DNA from: CAYFQB01 sp964345225
Lineage (GTDB): Bacteria; Nitrospirota; Thermodesulfovibrionia; Thermodesulfovibrionales; UBA6898
DNA length: 64,000 nucleotides
Direction: 5' to 3'
NCBI GenBank assembly: GCA_964345225.1
Contig: CAYFQB010000021.1
Coordinates: 1-64,000 of the forward strand
The stretch's first letter is position 1. Each line of letters starts with the position of its first letter. Positions 60,955 to 64,000 of this stretch are shown here, in pieces. Position numbers and translations under genes: made by a program. The notes below the pieces were generated by a model. It did no database searches. It was not told where the DNA came from and saw nothing but the letters and a program-made list of their open reading frames with translations.

Positions 60955-62191
60955 ATCTATTAGAATATTAAAAGATTATCTAATCCTGGCAGCCTTCTTT
61001 TTAAGCCTGTTATATTGCGGTATGACAGAGAGTGGACAGTTCTCATTAAGGCCTTCATTAATTATAAGTGAAGAATATGACGACAATATCTTTCTTACTA
61101 AAGATGCTGAAGAAGACGATTATATAACAAGAGTCAGTCCTTCAATTATTATGAGCTATAAGACGCCATTAATAGACTTTCAACTGGACTATACACTGTA
61201 CTGGTGGTACTACTCTGAGCTGGGTGAGGATGAGAATTCACATGATCTCAACCTGGTATCCACAGTCGATATAATCAAGAATTTTCTTGCTGTTGATATT
61301 TCTGATACATACTTAAGTGAAGTTCTTGATCCGAGAAGGCCATCTACAGAAGTCAACTTTGATATTAACAGGACAGATACAAATAATTTTCAAATATCTC
61401 CTTACACTGTGTATAAAATTACCAACACAACTGAATTAAAACTTGGATACAGGTATACAAATATCTGGTACAGGGAAAGGATCGGGACAGATAGAGATAT
61501 GCATACAGGGTATGCATCTATAGAGAAAATATTAAGTCCTCGTGTAAATATGTCAGTTGGTGCTGAATATACAGCAGACAGGCCTGAGGAAACACAGTCT
61601 GATAATGACCGTACTACTGCATTTTTTGGGGTAACCCGCAAGATCAGTCCAAGGACAGAATTTGAAGGTAAAGTAGGTTACAATATTATTAATTTCTCTA
61701 ATATGGATGACAGTGACAGTATTTACTATGATGCAGTTCTGACATACCGTTTTTACGAATCAGCCCAGATTGAATTAAAAGGCAGAAATGCGGTTACTAA
61801 CTCGCCCCTGTATGGAATTCTTGAAAGACGGTCAGAAGAGGTCAGTATAAGATTTGGCGATGTCTTAAGAATAACAGGCGGTGTTTTTCACCGTGAGGAA
61901 GAATATTTAGAGACAGAGCGTGAAGACCGTGTATTCGGGGGAACCGCTGTTGTTGAATATAAATTTAATCCCAGATTGACAGTCGCTGTTTCAGGAATTT
62001 ATGAAAAACACAGGTTTAAACCTGAAGACCAGGACAGGGAAATCTATGCCGCATCCGCTAATATAGCGTATCTGCTTATGGAGAAGGTATCATTTATTTT
62101 AAGTTATAACTATACTGAAGAGAATGCTGATGTAAGTGCTAATGAGTACAGGAATAATGTTACAGCAGTTGAGTTAAGAATAACGATGTAA
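60947..62191 (+). CDS. Outer-membrane beta-barrel protein of the XrtA exopolysaccharide system
   Basis: A 414-residue exported protein. A leader (LIRSIRILKDYLILAAFFLS, ending near residue 25) is followed by LRPSLIISEEYDDNIFLTKD and many amphipathic beta strands rich in Tyr and alternating polar residues, ending in VTAVELRITM with a hydrophobic C-terminal strand. This matches the TIGR03016-type or Gram-negative EPS barrel family. TTG start lies in the overlap with the kinase gene, so translation is coupled. It may act in export or anchoring of the polymer. Confidence 0.82.
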   Translation: MIRSIRILKDYLILAAFFLSLLYCGMTESGQFSLRPSLIISEEYDDNIFLTKDAEEDDYITRVSPSIIMSYKTPLIDFQLDYTLYWWYYSELGEDENSHDLNLVSTVDIIKNFLAVDISDTYLSEVLDPRRPSTEVNFDINRTDTNNFQISPYTVYKITNTTELKLGYRYTNIWYRERIGTDRDMHTGYASIEKILSPRVNMSVGAEYTADRPEETQSDNDRTTAFFGVTRKISPRTEFEGKVGYNIINFSNMDDSDSIYYDAVLTYRFYESAQIELKGRNAVTNSPLYGILERRSEEVSIRFGDVLRITGGVFHREEEYLETEREDRVFGGTAVVEYKFNPRLTVAVSGIYEKHRFKPEDQDREIYAASANIAYLLMEKVSFILSYNYTEENADVSANEYRNNVTAVELRITM

Positions 62192-62212
62192 AGTGCCAGA
62201 GAGAAGGCGATA

Positions 62213-62395
62213 TCTTACCACAGAGACAAAGAGGACACAGAGGACACAAAGGAAAGACTTTTAACCCGCATATTACGTAGATTCCACAGAAAAATATATT
62301 TTTATCCAATCATAAGATTATGATTGGATAAATGCATATCCCATTCTTTTTCTCTGTGTACTCGGTGCCTCTGTGGTTATTTATTATTTATCCAT
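62213..62395. repeat. Inverted-repeat element with central 32-bp palindrome
   Basis: The left arm ACCACAGAGACAAAGAGG and the right arm CCTCTGTGGTTATT (complementary, imperfect) flank a perfect palindrome: TTTATCCAATCATAA (62301-62315), GA, TTATGATTGGATAAA (62318-62332). CACAGAGNCAC-type elements are spread through many bacterial genomes. It lies between the barrel gene and the ATPase gene, where the palindrome could weaken transcription. Confidence 0.8.
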
Positions 62396-62422
62396 ATACA
62401 TAATATTTGAAGAAAGATAGAC

Positions 62423-63481
62423 ATGTATAAAACTTTTTTCGACTTTAAACACAAACCATTTCAGCTGACTCCTGATCCTGAGTTTCTCTTTTTGAGCAGG
62501 GTTCACAAAATGGCTTTGATATATCTGAATTACGGCATATATGAAAATACCGGTTTTATCCTTATAACAGGAGAGATAGGCACCGGGAAAACAACGATTC
62601 TAAGGAAGATAATTAAGGAAATCCCCAGTGACATAAAGCTTGCACGAATAAACAACACAAAGGTAAACTCGGAACAGCTCATTTCTTTGATAAATGGGGA
62701 TTTTGGTATTGATACAAGAGGCAATGATAAGACACGGATGTTGAGTAAGCTTACAGATTTTCTGATAAATCAGTATTCACAGGGTGGACGATCAATGATT
62801 ATTATCGATGAAGCCCAAAACCTCTCACCTGACCTGCTCGAAGAGATAAGGCTTCTTTCTAATCTTGAGACAGACAAATCAAAACTCCTTCAGATCATAC
62901 TTGTAGGGCAGCCAGAACTTAATGAAATGCTCAGAAAACCTGAACTTGAACAGCTCAGGCAGAGAATAGCCATAAATGCACATATAAGTCCTCTCAATAG
63001 AGAGGATACCGAAAACTATATTAATCACAGGCTCAAGGTTGCAGGTAATGAAAAGTGTGTGAAATTTGAACAGGGCGTCATGGACGTCATTTATGAGTTC
63101 AGCAAAGGAGTCCCACGACTTATTAATATTATATGTGACTTTGCTCTGTTAGCAGCATTTTCAGAAAACAGGAAAATTATAGATAATGTAATGATTAAAG
63201 AGATAAGGGATGACATCGCATATGAAGTCCCTCAAAATCACAAGTACTTTAAAAATGATGAGATTGTTTTGAAGGAGAGGGATTATAAGTCAATCAAGAG
63301 AGGATTTAAATGTATTTACATCAGGTTGCAGAATCTCGAGTCATCAGTTTATGACGTACAGAAAAAGATGATTAAAATAAAGGAATTAAAAAGATTGATT
63401 AAGTTAAACAGATCAAAAATGAATAAGGGTGAACATAAGTTGGTTAAGAAAGAATATGAGCTTCTCCAGAAAAAGGAATAG
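62423..63481 (+). CDS. XrtA-associated AAA ATPase (ExeA-like)
   Basis: A 352-residue protein. FFDFKHKPFQLTPDPEFLFL (5-24) is the ExeA/general-secretion-type start, followed by Walker A GEIGTGKTT (50-58) and Walker B MIIIDEAQN near 124-132, sensor ILVGQPEL near 150, and a lid domain. The C-terminus (about 290-352) is a basic coiled coil. This is the TIGR03015-type ATPase found in exosortase-linked polysaccharide clusters; its action is unknown. No peptidoglycan-binding domain is attached, unlike ExeA. Confidence 0.9.
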   Translation: MYKTFFDFKHKPFQLTPDPEFLFLSRVHKMALIYLNYGIYENTGFILITGEIGTGKTTILRKIIKEIPSDIKLARINNTKVNSEQLISLINGDFGIDTRGNDKTRMLSKLTDFLINQYSQGGRSMIIIDEAQNLSPDLLEEIRLLSNLETDKSKLLQIILVGQPELNEMLRKPELEQLRQRIAINAHISPLNREDTENYINHRLKVAGNEKCVKFEQGVMDVIYEFSKGVPRLINIICDFALLAAFSENRKIIDNVMIKEIRDDIAYEVPQNHKYFKNDEIVLKERDYKSIKRGFKCIYIRLQNLESSVYDVQKKMIKIKELKRLIKLNRSKMNKGEHKLVKKEYELLQKKE

Positions 63482-63546
63482 GTACTCAGGGAACTATAAA
63501 TCTCACCAACTAATTAATTTCAAAAAACTATCAAGAGGTTTAACAT

Positions 63547-64000
63547 TTGAGAAGAAACACAAGGAAAGTTAAAAGATCTTCATATAGACAAAAGTCCTTA
63601 AAGAGAGCTAATAACTTTAGAGGTTCATCGATTGCTGTTTCTAATAGGTTTAAAGTTGTAGCTCTTGGCGGAGGCACAGGATTACCAGTAGTTTTAAGAA
63701 TCCTTAAGGACATAATCTTCCCCTCTTTATCCCGGACTCAAGTCAATCATGAAAAAAAGAGGCTAACTGCGATAGTAACTGTCACCGACGATGGTGGAAG
63801 CTCCGGAAGATTAAGAAAAGATTTTGATATTCTTGCGCCTGGAGACATTCGCAATTGTATATTAGCTTTATCAAACAGAGGTATCATTCTTGAGGATCTC
63901 TTTAGGTACCGTTTCGAGAAGGGCGACGGTCTGTCTGGTCATAGTCTCGGTAATTTATTACTCACTGCATTAACCGATTTAAAGGGAAATTTCATTGAGG
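63547..64000 (+). CDS. yvcK: Gluconeogenesis factor YvcK family protein (UPF0052), cut by window end
   Basis: Only the first 151 codons are present. A basic leader (RRNTRKVKRSSYRQKSL) of about 38 residues precedes VVALGGGTGLPVVLRILKD, then VTDDGGSSGRLRKDFD, APGDIRNCILALS and GDGLSGHSLGNLLLTALTDL, the whole CofD/YvcK nucleotide-binding signature. TTG start with AGAGG about eight bases upstream. In other bacteria YvcK binds UDP-sugars and supports cell-wall synthesis; here it follows exopolysaccharide genes. Confidence 0.9.
   Translation, partial: MRRNTRKVKRSSYRQKSLKRANNFRGSSIAVSNRFKVVALGGGTGLPVVLRILKDIIFPSLSRTQVNHEKKRLTAIVTVTDDGGSSGRLRKDFDILAPGDIRNCILALSNRGIILEDLFRYRFEKGDGLSGHSLGNLLLTALTDLKGNFIE

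Overview
The window is AT-rich bacterial chromosome of a Gram-negative organism with an outer membrane. Signs of this include an outer-membrane beta-barrel, Wza-type export, lipoprotein signals, periplasmic c-type cytochromes and Tat-type leaders. The gene mix fits an anaerobic or microaerophilic Nitrospirota (Thermodesulfovibrionia-like) genome, with Desulfobacterota as the alternative: MoeA fused to a substrate-binding-like domain, an ASKHA corrinoid-activator-like protein, a NapH/NapG-like polyferredoxin with DUF362, AmrS radical SAM, rubredoxin, and XrtA-type exopolysaccharide genes. This is inferred from family content; no marker such as rRNA is present.

Layout. 1-1300: heptanucleotide repeats, tRNA-Arg(ACG), tadA (the enzyme that edits that tRNA) and tRNA-Ser(CGA). 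1300-8640: DUF1992 protein, FAD oxidoreductase, DUF6941 protein, a zinc/manganese ABC importer, an MFS exporter, tsaB-rimI and a relic of a response regulator. 8670-11300: a large secreted FN3/MopE-like/beta-helix protein preceded by a c-di-GMP-I riboswitch and a CRP-type palindrome. 11390-17940: AmrS, FmdB-like zinc ribbon, an acidic receiver protein, valS, nadC, a SAP-like small protein. 18050-29000: MBL hydrolase, galT-glgA, a giant hybrid-sensing histidine kinase with its receiver, rlmD, an unknown gene, and a REC-GGDEF diguanylate cyclase. 29290-35040: moeA fusion, ASKHA protein, a MITE-like element, a TM-helix repeat channel-like protein. 35130-43140: polyferredoxin/DUF362, small zinc-ribbon proteins, scpB, rubredoxin, dapB, yacG, and a Gx-transporter/NusG-II/ApbE cluster. 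43279-52572: uvrA, a B12-binding radical SAM protein, an NFU protein, a DUF1573-cytochrome c gene with an in-frame TGA, a periplasmic Pcm, a membrane spermidine-synthase-like protein. 53145-64000: a sigma-54-controlled two-component pair, a degenerate receiver, a decayed prsT, a NusG-like antiterminator, and exopolysaccharide export/assembly genes ending in a partial yvcK.

Most notable: (1) the DUF1573-cytochrome c gene whose TGA exactly replaces the first Cys of the family CGC motif and is followed at the right distance by a bSECIS-like hairpin, so it is a probable selenoprotein; (2) the CRP-site plus c-di-GMP riboswitch leader of the secreted protein, with a diguanylate cyclase in the same window; (3) several families of dispersed repeats (heptads, a CCCGTTAGA palindrome, a GTTAC-rich element, a MITE with 26-27 bp inverted ends), some of which run into or lie inside reading frames (valS, moeA, uvrA, the spermidine-synthase-like gene); (4) a tadA gene next to its only essential substrate tRNA; (5) the sigma-54/two-component/pseudo-receiver module at the head of the exopolysaccharide cluster.
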